64,000 bases of DNA from Ignavibacteriales bacterium (lineage in GTDB: Bacteria; Bacteroidota; Ignavibacteria; UBA10030): the NCBI GenBank assembly GCA_026390595.1, contig JAPLFQ010000004.1:1-64000 (forward strand). Direction: 5' to 3'. Shown here one piece after another: positions 42,386-50,924 of the stretch. The notes beneath the pieces are model-generated. The model searched no databases, was not told the origin of the DNA, and worked only from the letters and a program-made list of their open reading frames with translations. How positions within the stretch are numbered: position 1 is the first letter of the stretch; each line of letters begins with the position of its first letter. The translations under genes and the position numbers were made by a program.

Positions 42386-43297
42386 ATGATTCGCATCGGC
42401 CTGGTTGATCTCGACACGTCTCATCCGAAGACCTTTACAAAAATCCTCAACGCCATGCCCGGTGTGAAAGTCAACGCACTGTGGGACGGACGCGATGTGT
42501 GGCCGGAGGGGTACGACGAACGGTTCGCGAAAGAAAATGACATTCCCAACGTCTGCAAGCGGCTTGAAGACATGATCGACCATGTCGATGCAGTCATGGT
42601 TCACGGCGTGAATTGGGATAAACACGTCGACCGTGCGTACCCGTTTATCGTAGCCGGGAAGCCGGTGCTGATCGACAAGCCGATCGTGGGGAAAGTGCGA
42701 GACATCTATACGCTGCTCGAGCTCCAGGTCACGCACGGCACACCCGTGTACGGAGGCTCCGCCCTTCGTTTTGCCCAGGAGATCGGCATGCTCCGTTCAC
42801 AGGCTGATCGGGTTGGAGAAGTATCGACAGCGATTGCAACCGGGCCGGGAGACTTTTTCAGCTACGGCATTCACACGACAGAACTGGCGCAGGGGATGGT
42901 TGGCACCGGGGCCAACTACGTTGACTATGTAGCGGAGAACAAATCATCGGTTATCGCTGTAACCTACCATAACGGATTTGTTCTGTTGCTTCAGCTTCAG
43001 CAGCCATTTCATGAATGGTCGATGTGTCTTTACTCAACGACCGGTATGCACACGATGCGAGTCGATCCGACACGGATTTATGAGCCCTTCCTGCAGAACT
43101 TCATAGATATTGTGAACAAGAAAGATGTTTCCTTCTCTCTGGAAGCACCGCTGGAGGCGGCAAAAATCCTGATAGCAGCAAAACTGTCCCGGCAGCATGG
43201 CGGCAGGATTTATCTCTCGGAAGTCCCGGCGGAAGAAGGCTTCGATGGAGCAGCGTACGCGGCCGAATACGCTGCAGCGAAACGCAGGGGAATATAA
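42386..43297 (+). CDS. Divergent Gfo/Idh/MocA-family oxidoreductase
   Basis: A 303-residue protein. The EKP motif appears as VLIDKPIVGK (about residue 93), and the C-terminal domain (YGIHTTELAQGMVG) resembles that of other members. The N-terminal dinucleotide loop is altered: GLVDLDTSHPKT replaces the usual glycine-rich GxGxxG, so NAD(P) binding may differ or be lost. Relatives of this shorter type are common in glycan and inositol loci. It is followed three bases later by the nucleotidyltransferase gene, which suggests coupled expression with sugar activation. Confidence 0.75.
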   Translation: MIRIGLVDLDTSHPKTFTKILNAMPGVKVNALWDGRDVWPEGYDERFAKENDIPNVCKRLEDMIDHVDAVMVHGVNWDKHVDRAYPFIVAGKPVLIDKPIVGKVRDIYTLLELQVTHGTPVYGGSALRFAQEIGMLRSQADRVGEVSTAIATGPGDFFSYGIHTTELAQGMVGTGANYVDYVAENKSSVIAVTYHNGFVLLLQLQQPFHEWSMCLYSTTGMHTMRVDPTRIYEPFLQNFIDIVNKKDVSFSLEAPLEAAKILIAAKLSRQHGGRIYLSEVPAEEGFDGAAYAAEYAAAKRRGI

Positions 43298-43300
43298 CAC

Positions 43301-44179
43301 ATGAGCAGGGGCGACAAACGCGCGGTGATTCTGGCTGGCGGCATCTCCTCAAGGATGAAAAACTCATCGGTGGATCCTCGCCTGGACGCGGAGCTCGTCC
43401 GGCAGGCGGCGGAGCGGACAAAAGGTATGATCGCGGTCGGCGAGGGAGGACGTCCGTTTCTCGATTACCTGTTGAACAACATGAAGCACGCCGGGCTTCA
43501 GGACATCGTGATCGTCATTGCCGAGCACGATTCCGAATTGCGCCGGTACTACGGTTCCAGGGACCGTGAGAACGATTTCCATGGGCTGCGTATTTCGTAT
43601 GCCATCCAGCGAATCCCTCCAGGCAGGAAGAAACCTATCGGGACATCGGATGCTCTGACACAAGCGCTCTTGAGCCGGCCCGATTGGGAAGGGGGAGACT
43701 TCATCGTCTGCAACAGTGACAACCTCTATACCGTTCGCTCTTTTACAATGCTCCTTGAGTCCGCCGCGCCCAACGCACTCATCGATTATGACCGGTCGGG
43801 CCTCGAGTTCGATCAAACAAGGATCGCTCAATTCGGCATCACGAAAAAGGATGCGGAGGGATTTTTGCTGGAGATCGTTGAGAAGCCGAACATCGAAGAG
43901 CTCGACAGCCTTCGCTCGAGCGACGGAACCCTCCGTGTCAGCATGAATATTTTCCGGCTGAACTATTCCATGATGTTCGGGCCATTACGGGACTGTCCCG
44001 AAAACCCTGTCCGCCAGGAAAAGGAACTCGTCACGGCTGTGACGAACATGGTCAAAGCGAATCCACGGTCACTGATAACGCTCCCCCTGAAAGAACACGT
44101 GCCCGATTTGACGTACAAGGAAGATATTCCGATCACACGGGAGTATCTGGCGAAGCACTTCGCCACAATGGAGTGGTAG
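43301..44179 (+). CDS. Sugar nucleotidyltransferase-like protein
   Basis: A 292-residue protein of the nucleotidyltransferase GT-A fold. RAVILAGGISSRMK is the nucleotide-binding loop (LAGGxSSRM form), IGTSDALTQALL the middle motif, and FIVCNSDNLY the metal-binding Asp-containing strand. A stretch after the loop (PRLDAELVRQAAERT) is longer than in GalU or RmlA. It likely makes an NDP-sugar from a sugar 1-phosphate, and the galactokinase gene next to it would supply such a 1-phosphate. Nucleotide and sugar specificity are not readable. Confidence 0.78.
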   Translation: MSRGDKRAVILAGGISSRMKNSSVDPRLDAELVRQAAERTKGMIAVGEGGRPFLDYLLNNMKHAGLQDIVIVIAEHDSELRRYYGSRDRENDFHGLRISYAIQRIPPGRKKPIGTSDALTQALLSRPDWEGGDFIVCNSDNLYTVRSFTMLLESAAPNALIDYDRSGLEFDQTRIAQFGITKKDAEGFLLEIVEKPNIEELDSLRSSDGTLRVSMNIFRLNYSMMFGPLRDCPENPVRQEKELVTAVTNMVKANPRSLITLPLKEHVPDLTYKEDIPITREYLAKHFATMEW

Positions 44180-44242
44180 CGTCCCTTCCGCCCAAACAAT
44201 GGCGGACACGGTCATCCCATCACAACGAACGCGAATACTTTC

Positions 44243-45718
44243 GTGCGTCCTCTGCAACACCCATCCCCGGATGTCTTGCTTGCACTGTACAACTGCCCTC
44301 CCGGAGAGCTTGCCGCACACCATGCCCGCTATGATCGCCTCACCAGGCTATTCGGGACTCATTGTTCTGGTACGCCGCAATACATTGTCCGCGCACCAGG
44401 CCGCGTAAACCTCATCGGCGAACACACCGACTACAACGGCTATCCCGTGCTTCCGATGGCCATCGATCGGGATTTTGTCTTTGTCGTTGCTGCTGCACCG
44501 GGCCTGACCGTTCAGCTGCGGAACGAAGACCCCTCCTTCGAAATAAAAACCTTCAATGCAGCATTGCCCCTCTCCCCGTATCCGCAGGGGGACTGGGGAA
44601 ACTACGTGAAGGCCGCCGTACACGGGATTCTCGAAGCCGGTTGGGTCGATCCGAAGCATGCACATGGTTTCGATGCCATTGTCGGTGGGACAATTCCGGA
44701 GTCTGCGGGCTTGTCTTCATCGTCGGCGCTGGTTGTGGCATCCGCACTGGCGTTCCTTGCGGCGAACAACACGAAGGTTGAGGCACCTGTACTTGCAGAC
44801 CTGCTTGCCCGCGCCGAACGCTATGTCGGCAGTGAGGGGGGCGGCATGGACCAGGCAGTCTCGTTGTTGGCGGAGACAGGAACAGCGTTGAAAATCGATT
44901 TCTTTCCTCTGAGAACAGAGTCCATCCCTCTTCCGGAAAACATGGTCTTCGTGGTCTGCAACAGCTTGATTCGTGCGCCGAAGAGCGAAAGCGTTCGCTA
45001 TGAGTATAACCGGCGGGTGATCGAATGCAGGATGGCCACGGCACTTCTAACAAAAGCCGTTAGAGAGAATACGGGAACAAAGATTTCACCACTCCGGCTT
45101 GCCGACCTCTCTGCAGAACGGCTTGGCATAGAGAGGGCAGTCGTGAATGGATGGGCTTTGGCAGTGATCGGCGAACGCCCGCTCTCACTCAATGAAATTG
45201 CGCAACGGCTTGGCAAGACGCCTGAGAGCATTGAGAAAGAACTCTGTACGCTGCAGGACGGGAGCACGTTCAAAGAGCCCCCAAAGGGTTTTCGCGTCTG
45301 GAATCGATATCGCCATGTGGTGTCAGAGGCAGAGCGGGTGCATTTGATGGTGCACGCGTTGCAGGAAGGAAACCCGGCAGAAATTGGATCACTGATGAAT
45401 CAATCGCACGCCAGCTGCCGGGACGACTACGAGATCAGTTGTCCTGAGCTGGAAGCCCTTGTTTCCGTCGCAAGGGACCATGGCGCTCTCGGCGCGCGTC
45501 TGACAGGAGCCGGATTTGGCGGTTGCACAGTCAACGCTGTCCCTGCAATACATGTTGAGCAGTTCCTGAAGGGTGTGAAGGGAAAGTACTACGAGGGGTA
45601 TGTGAAGAGGGAAAAAAAAGGGGTGTTCACCGCTTATCGTGATCTTCGGGATGTTCTCTTTCCGTGCCGGGCCTCAAAGGGCGCCGGATATTGGCCAGCT
45701 GCAGAACTCATGGGATAG
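44243..45718 (+). CDS. galK: Galactokinase of the long GALK2-like (GalNAc-kinase) type
   Basis: A 491-residue GHMP kinase, about 100 residues longer than ordinary bacterial GalK. Signature 1 is GRVNLIGEHTDYNGYPVLP, the ATP loop PESAGLSSSSALVVA and the C-terminal motif LTGAGFGGCTVNAV. Between them SLNEIAQRLGKTPESIEKEL forms a helix-turn-helix-like insertion, followed by RHVVSEAERV and LMNQSHASCRDDYEISCPEL. From memory these segments, and RYVGSEGGGMDQ, follow the human GALK2 and yeast Gal1 pattern much more closely than E. coli GalK. Substrate could be galactose, GalNAc or a related sugar, giving a 1-phosphate. The GTG at 44243 has no clear ribosome binding site. The nucleotidyltransferase upstream may use the product. 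Confidence 0.85.
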   Translation: MRPLQHPSPDVLLALYNCPPGELAAHHARYDRLTRLFGTHCSGTPQYIVRAPGRVNLIGEHTDYNGYPVLPMAIDRDFVFVVAAAPGLTVQLRNEDPSFEIKTFNAALPLSPYPQGDWGNYVKAAVHGILEAGWVDPKHAHGFDAIVGGTIPESAGLSSSSALVVASALAFLAANNTKVEAPVLADLLARAERYVGSEGGGMDQAVSLLAETGTALKIDFFPLRTESIPLPENMVFVVCNSLIRAPKSESVRYEYNRRVIECRMATALLTKAVRENTGTKISPLRLADLSAERLGIERAVVNGWALAVIGERPLSLNEIAQRLGKTPESIEKELCTLQDGSTFKEPPKGFRVWNRYRHVVSEAERVHLMVHALQEGNPAEIGSLMNQSHASCRDDYEISCPELEALVSVARDHGALGARLTGAGFGGCTVNAVPAIHVEQFLKGVKGKYYEGYVKREKKGVFTAYRDLRDVLFPCRASKGAGYWPAAELMG

Positions 45719-45724
45719 TCCTCT

Positions 45725-47509
45725 ATGCCTGTTTTCAATACCGTTAACCTTCTCGACTATGTACTGATAACCCTGCATTTTGTCGTCATCATCTGGGTCG
45801 GCATCTATGCTGCAAAACAGAACAAGAACACAGAGGAATACTTCAAAGGAGGGGGGCAGATTCCGTGGGTCATCGCCGGACTGTCAAACTGGGTTGCGGG
45901 ATATTCTGCGTTTATGTTTGTCGCGGCAGCCGGCTTCGCGTACTTGAACGGAATTGGGGCTGCACTGATTTTCACATCTGCTCTCTGGGCGTACCTGCTC
46001 GGCTACTTCTTCTTCGGCAGGCTCTGGCGGCGGGCACGGCTTGCATCACCTCTGAGCTTTCTGACGCGCCGTTACTCGCCTTCAACTACCTATTTCTATT
46101 CCGTTACCGCAATCATACCGAACATCGTCGGCATCGGCCAGGGTCTCTACATTCTCTGCATCTTTATCTCGACGGCGCTCGGGTTCAATGAGCGGATTTT
46201 CGATCTGGGATTTGTGACTCTTAGCGGCTTTCAACTTTCGATTGTTCTTGTCGGTACGGTCATGGTTGTCTATTCGGTCATCGGCGGACTCTGGGCTGCG
46301 GTTATTTCCGATTCTGTGCAGGCGATCATCGTCACGATCATGACATTCATCATCTTCCCGGTTGCGTTCTTCTACCTGGGAGAGGGTCAGGGATTTATGG
46401 GCGGAGTGAAGAGATTGATCGCTGAAGCCCCTGATGGTTTTCTAAGACTGAGCGGGGATACGGCAAAGCCCCTGTTCCTTCTCGCGTATTTCCTCAACGT
46501 GATGTTGGGATACAATGTGGGGTGGGCGCTGGTTCAACGATACAGCAGCGTCGCCGACGAGCGCGACACAAAGAAGATGGCCATGCTTTGCGCTGTGCTT
46601 TCCGTTGTCGGTCCACTCCTGTGGATTCTCCCTGTGATGGCAGCCAGGATCATCTTTCCGGACATGGGGAGACTCTGGCCGTCACTCGCAGTTCCTGCGG
46701 AGGCATCGTTTGTCAGCCTCGTGCTGATGCTTCTGCCGCATGGACTCATCGGGTTCGTCGTGTCTGCCATTCTTTCTGCGACCCTTGGACAATCGGGTGA
46801 CACATTCAACTGGCTCTCGGCTACAGTCACGAGGGACATGTACGTCCCGCTGAGCAAACGATGGGGCAAGAAAGTGCCTACGGAAAGAAATCAGCTGCGG
46901 GTTGCACGCTCATCGATGTTCATCGTTGGCGTACTCGGCATCTGGGTGGCATTCTATATTCCAAAGTTTGGCGGAGCGTTTCAGTTTGCTCTGCAATTTT
47001 ATTCCCTCACCGCGGCGTTCATGATGCCAGTGTTCCTCGGGATTTTGTACAGACGCACTCCGTGGTGGTCTGGGATGGCGTCGTGCAGTGCCGCGATCAT
47101 CCTTGCGCTGACTCTCATGGCGCTTGGTCTCTGGAGCGATCAGGCCTTTGCCAGAAACATGCTGAGTGAATCGATTGCGGCATCGGTTGTCTTCTTCGGA
47201 TCAGCATTTTGGTTCAATCCTGACGACCCTCGTCATGCCGGATTGATTGCCCTGGAAAAGGATCTGCAAACGCCGGCTCATCGGGAATCGGCCCATCTCA
47301 AACCAGTTGGCCTCGGGGCATACGTCCTCATTGGCAAAATCTGTGTGATCATGGGCTTGATCATGATTGCGTGCGTTTTTGCGCCGTCAACGTTGATTGC
47401 ATCATCATCGCTCAATGTTGTTGCCGGCGTGATGAGTCTGTTGCTGGGCTTTGCCATTCTTTACCTTACGAGGGGTCAGTCACGATCGAAGGAGGGTTCC
47501 GGTCTATGA
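45725..47509 (+). CDS. Sodium:solute symporter (SSS/SLC5 family)
   Basis: A 594-residue inner-membrane protein with about 13-14 hydrophobic segments. VGIYAAKQNKNTEEYFKGG and WVIAGLSNWVAGYSAFMFV in the first part and SVIGGLWAAVISDSVQAIIV in the middle are characteristic of the SSS fold (helices TM1, TM2 and the loop before TM6). It is the most obvious sugar or sugar-acid importer in the cluster, driven by sodium. The ATG lies six bases after the galK stop and its own stop overlaps the next ATG, linking uptake and metabolism in one transcript. Confidence 0.92.
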   Translation: MPVFNTVNLLDYVLITLHFVVIIWVGIYAAKQNKNTEEYFKGGGQIPWVIAGLSNWVAGYSAFMFVAAAGFAYLNGIGAALIFTSALWAYLLGYFFFGRLWRRARLASPLSFLTRRYSPSTTYFYSVTAIIPNIVGIGQGLYILCIFISTALGFNERIFDLGFVTLSGFQLSIVLVGTVMVVYSVIGGLWAAVISDSVQAIIVTIMTFIIFPVAFFYLGEGQGFMGGVKRLIAEAPDGFLRLSGDTAKPLFLLAYFLNVMLGYNVGWALVQRYSSVADERDTKKMAMLCAVLSVVGPLLWILPVMAARIIFPDMGRLWPSLAVPAEASFVSLVLMLLPHGLIGFVVSAILSATLGQSGDTFNWLSATVTRDMYVPLSKRWGKKVPTERNQLRVARSSMFIVGVLGIWVAFYIPKFGGAFQFALQFYSLTAAFMMPVFLGILYRRTPWWSGMASCSAAIILALTLMALGLWSDQAFARNMLSESIAASVVFFGSAFWFNPDDPRHAGLIALEKDLQTPAHRESAHLKPVGLGAYVLIGKICVIMGLIMIACVFAPSTLIASSSLNVVAGVMSLLLGFAILYLTRGQSRSKEGSGL

Positions 47510-48438
47510 AATCAATAGTTCGCATCGGTGCCGCTCAGCTTCCAACCGTCATTGATGGTGCTTCATTTGAAGAGAAGCAGAAGAAGAACCTGGCACAAAT
47601 CCTTGAGATGCTGGAGCTCGCAGGCAAGCGAAAATCGGATCTTGTTCTCTTCGGTGAGTACGCCAATCTGCACCACAGGACGTGGTCTGAGGACAAGAAG
47701 GAGTATGTCCCCGACCCCATTCCGGGAGCATTTACAAAGGCGGTTGCCAGACGCGCAGCAAAATTCAAGATGAACGTGGCCTTGCCGATGTTAGGTACAT
47801 ACAAGGGGGTGCTCTCAAGCTGGGTGGTTCTCTTCAACAGGACCGGCACAATCATTGGATGCTACCAGAAAGCGCATCCTACAATGCCGGAGCAGGGAAT
47901 CGGGATCAGGCCGGGAAATGATCTCACGGTATACAAACTCGACTGCGCATCCGTCGGCATTATGACCTGCATGGACATCGAGTATCCCGAAGTCGCCCAG
48001 GTGTTCATGCTGAGGGGAGCCGATCTCCTGTTGTTCCCCCATGTGCAGGGGAGCTGGGGGGAAGTGGACTGGGAGATCCGCTATCGTGCGCGTGCAGTGG
48101 ACACGGGACTTCCGGTTGTTTCATCATGCTATGGTTATCCCGAAGGAGAGTGGATGCCAGGCAAGATGATCGGACGGAGCAGCGTGATAGGGCGGGATGG
48201 ACTTGTGCTCGCCGACATGGGGCGGCGTATCGGTCTGTTGACATATGACCTGGACCTGAGCGCCAAACGGATTACGCCTTTCTATTTCAACGAGAAGCAG
48301 GATCGCACACTCGCAGTGACGGCGTCGCGGCGGCCGGAATTGTATGGTGATCTGGTGGAAGAAAAGGCGAAGAAGAAGGCGCGGAAGGAGATAAAGATGA
48401 AGGCGGCATCAAGAAAAGTCCCAAGCGGTAAAACGTAA
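47506..48438 (+). CDS. Carbon-nitrogen hydrolase (nitrilase superfamily)
   Basis: A 310-residue enzyme with the Glu-Lys-Cys triad: Glu51 in LFGEYAN, Lys122 in YQKAHPT and Cys155 in IMTCMDIEYPE. Superfamily members hydrolyse amides or N-carbamoyl groups; beta-ureidopropionase and N-carbamoyl-amino-acid amidases are close in length. A lysine-rich C-terminal tail (EEKAKKKARKEIK) is unusual and probably disordered. AAGGAGGG at 47489-47496 selects the ATG at 47506, overlapping the symporter stop. It is the last gene of the co-directional cluster. With the PreA-like flavoprotein and class III aminotransferase it could form part of a reductive cyclic-amide pathway, but no dihydropyrimidinase is seen. 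Confidence 0.86.
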   Translation: MKSIVRIGAAQLPTVIDGASFEEKQKKNLAQILEMLELAGKRKSDLVLFGEYANLHHRTWSEDKKEYVPDPIPGAFTKAVARRAAKFKMNVALPMLGTYKGVLSSWVVLFNRTGTIIGCYQKAHPTMPEQGIGIRPGNDLTVYKLDCASVGIMTCMDIEYPEVAQVFMLRGADLLLFPHVQGSWGEVDWEIRYRARAVDTGLPVVSSCYGYPEGEWMPGKMIGRSSVIGRDGLVLADMGRRIGLLTYDLDLSAKRITPFYFNEKQDRTLAVTASRRPELYGDLVEEKAKKKARKEIKMKAASRKVPSGKT

Positions 48439-48634
48439 GACGTCAAACGTTAGACGGGAGTGTAATCCGAAATTCATTTCGGAACCAATGCGGGGCTTAA
48501 ACGTAAGAAGTGAGACGGTAGACGTAAGACGGTAGACGGAATCGACACTCGGCAATCGCAAACTTGTGGTGAGCGAAGCATGCACTGAGCGCAGCGAAGT
48601 GTCGAACCATCGACAATTCCGAAGCGCTTTCTTG
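48439..48634. repeat. Convergent spacer with GTAAGACG-word tract and a dispersed-type repeat
   Basis: The spacer between the end of the cluster and the end of ychF is non-coding. It contains variants of the word GTAAGACG/GTAGACGG, including the 12-mer AGACGGTAGACG twice at 48513-48524 and 48527-48538, and an inverted repeat CCGAAAT/ATTTCGG at 48467-48482. At 48570-48606 lies a sequence with two related halves (TGAGCGAAGCATGCAC and TGAGCGCAGCGAAGTG), a type seen repeatedly in many bacterial genomes. No T-rich terminator was found for either flanking gene. Confidence 0.55.
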
Positions 48635-49732
48635 CTACAGATTAAACCTCACAAACATCACATCCCCGTCTTCGACAGCGTAATCCCTTCCGTGAACATG
48701 AAGCAAGCCTGCCTCCTTGAGAGCGTGTTCTGACCCGGTGCGATCAAGATCTGAATACTTCAAAATCTCCGCCCGAATAAACCCCTTCTCGAAATCAGTG
48801 TGAATGACTCCTGCAGCGGCAGCGGCATGCGTCCCGTTCGGGATCGTCCATGCGTGCAGCTCTTTGGGGTTGACCGTGAAGAACGTGATCAGCCGGAGAA
48901 GGTCGTATCCTTCGCGGATAAGCTGGTTCAATCCCGATTCCTTCATTCCAAGCTCTTGCAGGAATGGAGCTCGTTCTGCTTCGGGCAGGTCGGCAATCTC
49001 TGCCTCAACCTCAGCGCTGATGAGAACGACTTTAGCGGATTCTTTCGCTGCAACGGCGCGCACCTGTGCCACATAGTCGCTTTCTGTTGAAGAATGTCTC
49101 TCGTGGACGTTGCAGATGTACATGACGGGCTTGTTCGTGAGGAGATGGAGGTCTCGGAGCCAGAGATTTTCGTCGTCGTGTGTTGTCGAGAAATATCGGG
49201 CGAGCCGGCCAGCGGACAAATGGTCGCGGACGCGGGGATAGAATGCAACCTCGTCCCGGGCATGTTTATCACCTGATTTTGCGCGCTTCTCAGCTTCGGT
49301 GCGCTTCCGGTCTATTGTTTCGATGTCTTTCAGGATGAGTTCGGTCTCAACGATCTCGATGTCCCGCTTTGGATTTACTGAACCGTCGACGTGAATAACA
49401 TTGGTGTCGTCGAAACAGCGGACAACATGGGCGATGGAATCGACACTGCCGATGTGGGAAAGAAACTGGTTGCCGAGGCCTTCTCCTTTGCTGGCGCCCC
49501 GGACAAGTCCGGCGATATCAAGAAATTCAAGTGTTGTGGGGACGGTCTTTGCGGGTTTGTAGATTTCAGTAAGTCTGTCGAGGCGGCGATCGGGGACCGG
49601 GACAATGCCGACGTTCGGATCGATTGTGCAGAAGGGATAGTTAGCGACTGCTGCGTCTGCTGAGGTGATCGCGTTGAACAATGTTGACTTTCCGACGTTC
49701 GGAAGTCCTACGATTCCGCACGTGAAGCCCAT
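48635..49732 (-). CDS. ychF: Ribosome-binding ATPase YchF (Obg-family)
   Basis: A 365-residue protein with P-loop GLPNVGKSTLFNAIT at the N-terminus, DIAGLVRGASKGEGLGNQFL as switch region and NKPVMYICNVHE replacing the G4 motif NKxD, the change that gives YchF its preference for ATP over GTP. A coiled-coil insert and the C-terminal TGS domain (from about residue 280, FFTVNPKELHAW to DGDVMFVRF) follow, matching the usual length of about 363. YchF binds ribosomes and acts in stress and translation control. It is divergent from argC and ends convergently with the catabolic cluster; AAGAAGGGA lies upstream of its ATG. Confidence 0.97.
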   Translation of the reverse strand: MGFTCGIVGLPNVGKSTLFNAITSADAAVANYPFCTIDPNVGIVPVPDRRLDRLTEIYKPAKTVPTTLEFLDIAGLVRGASKGEGLGNQFLSHIGSVDSIAHVVRCFDDTNVIHVDGSVNPKRDIEIVETELILKDIETIDRKRTEAEKRAKSGDKHARDEVAFYPRVRDHLSAGRLARYFSTTHDDENLWLRDLHLLTNKPVMYICNVHERHSSTESDYVAQVRAVAAKESAKVVLISAEVEAEIADLPEAERAPFLQELGMKESGLNQLIREGYDLLRLITFFTVNPKELHAWTIPNGTHAAAAAGVIHTDFEKGFIRAEILKYSDLDRTGSEHALKEAGLLHVHGRDYAVEDGDVMFVRFNL

Positions 49733-49795
49733 GTTTGGTCATCCCTTCTTGAGTATCAGGTACAATCCGCCCTATAGCATCTGCATCCCCAAAAT

Positions 49796-49809
49796 ATTCC
49801 ATGTGGAAT
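49796..49809. promoter_or_regulatory. Palindrome in the ychF-argC divergent region
   Basis: ATTCCATGTGGAAT has perfect six-base arms (ATTCCA/TGGAAT) around TG. It sits 30 bases upstream of the two ARG-box-like sites and 64 bases before the ychF start, a position suitable for an operator or a further regulator site for either gene. No binding protein can be named; a small chance palindrome is possible. Confidence 0.35.
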
Positions 49810-49838
49810 CAAAAACTCCATATTACCACACAAATGCC

Positions 49839-49873
49839 TTGCATATTTATGCAAACACTTGTATATTTATCCA
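49839..49873 (+). promoter_or_regulatory. argC promoter with two overlapping ARG-box-like operators
   Basis: TTGCAT (49839-49844) and TATATT (49862-49867) are separated by 17 bases, an ideal sigma-70-type promoter for argC (GTG at 49896). Two 14-base sites overlie it: TGCATATTTATGCA (49840-49853, arms TGCAT/ATGCA) and TGTATATTTATCCA (49860-49873). Both follow the ARG-box layout TGnAT-N4-ATnCA, and their centres are 20 bases apart, similar to the about 21-base spacing of tandem ARG boxes in E. coli. Repressor bound there would cover both promoter elements. argR lies in the same operon, so autoregulated arginine repression is expected. Prediction from sequence only. Confidence 0.72.
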
Positions 49874-49895
49874 TCATTAATCTGGATGGATCAAA

Positions 49896-50924
49896 GTGGC
49901 AACGACGATTTCGGCATCAATTATTGGCGCCTCAGGATACTCCGGCGCAGAACTGATGAAGATCCTGCTGCGACACAAGCAGGTGAGGATTGAAAAACTC
50001 TTCGCAAACAGCTCGGTTGGCAAACGAGTCACAGATCTCTACCCGTGGTTTGGGAGCAGAGTGGATTCGGTGTATGAGCCGTACTCTGTTGATGCAGCCA
50101 GCACGAGCGACATCGTGTTTATTGCACTGCCGTCGGGAGAAGCGATGAACCTTGTCCCCGAACTTTTGGGGCGCGGAAAGAAAGTGATCGATTTCGGCGG
50201 CGATTTCCGCCTCAAGGATGTTTCTCTGTACGAGAAGTTCTACAACCATGAACATAAGGCAAAAAACATTCTGCATCAAGCGGTATTCGGACTTCCGGAG
50301 TGGAACCGTGAGCACATCATATCGGCTTCCCTGATTGCTAATCCCGGCTGCTACGCCACGAGCGCGATCCTGCCGCTGGCGCCGATCTTAAAAGAAGGGA
50401 TCGTGCAGTCTCACGGTATCACCATCAGCTCCCTGTCGGGAGTGTCCGGAGCGGGGCGCAGCGCGAGTGCCGATCTTTCATTCACAGAAGTCAATGAATC
50501 GGTGAAAGCATACAAGGTCGGCGTGCATCAGCATATCCCGGAAATCAAGACCACGCTCGAGGAAATCAGCGGCACATCGGTGTCGCTCACGTTCGTTCCG
50601 CATCTCCTCCCGATTACGCGCGGCATTTACACAAGCATCTATGCTCCGCTTGCGAAGAACGTCACACAGTCTGATGTCATGGCCGCGTTTCAGAAGCATT
50701 ACGGCCGCGAGCCGTTCATCCGGATCTCCGAGACGGCGATACCGGAGATAAGGAATGTCAACCATACAAACTTTGTGGACATCGGCTTCAGGGTCTACAC
50801 TGATAACAATCAGCTTATTATCCTCTCAGTAATCGACAATCTTATCAAGGGAGCCGCGGGACAGGCGGTTCAGAATATGAATTTAATGTTTGGAATCAAT
50901 GAGACGGAGGGACTTCTCTCGTGA
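49896..50924 (+). CDS. argC: N-acetyl-gamma-glutamyl-phosphate reductase
   Basis: A 342-residue NADPH-dependent reductase for the third step of arginine synthesis. IIGASGYSGAELMKILLRH is the Rossmann motif, IALPSGEAM and FGGDFRLKD conserved blocks, and ANPGCYAT holds the catalytic Cys152. Late motifs include PHLLPITRGIYTS. The start is a GTG (49896) with GGATGGA upstream. It is the first gene of the arg operon behind the ARG-box promoter, and its stop overlaps the argJ GTG (four bases). Confidence 0.97.
   Translation: MATTISASIIGASGYSGAELMKILLRHKQVRIEKLFANSSVGKRVTDLYPWFGSRVDSVYEPYSVDAASTSDIVFIALPSGEAMNLVPELLGRGKKVIDFGGDFRLKDVSLYEKFYNHEHKAKNILHQAVFGLPEWNREHIISASLIANPGCYATSAILPLAPILKEGIVQSHGITISSLSGVSGAGRSASADLSFTEVNESVKAYKVGVHQHIPEIKTTLEEISGTSVSLTFVPHLLPITRGIYTSIYAPLAKNVTQSDVMAAFQKHYGREPFIRISETAIPEIRNVNHTNFVDIGFRVYTDNNQLIILSVIDNLIKGAAGQAVQNMNLMFGINETEGLLS

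Noticed and set aside
48467-48482. Hairpin CCGAAAT/ATTTCGG as terminator of the cluster
   Set aside because: The loop is only two bases and no T-run follows on either strand.
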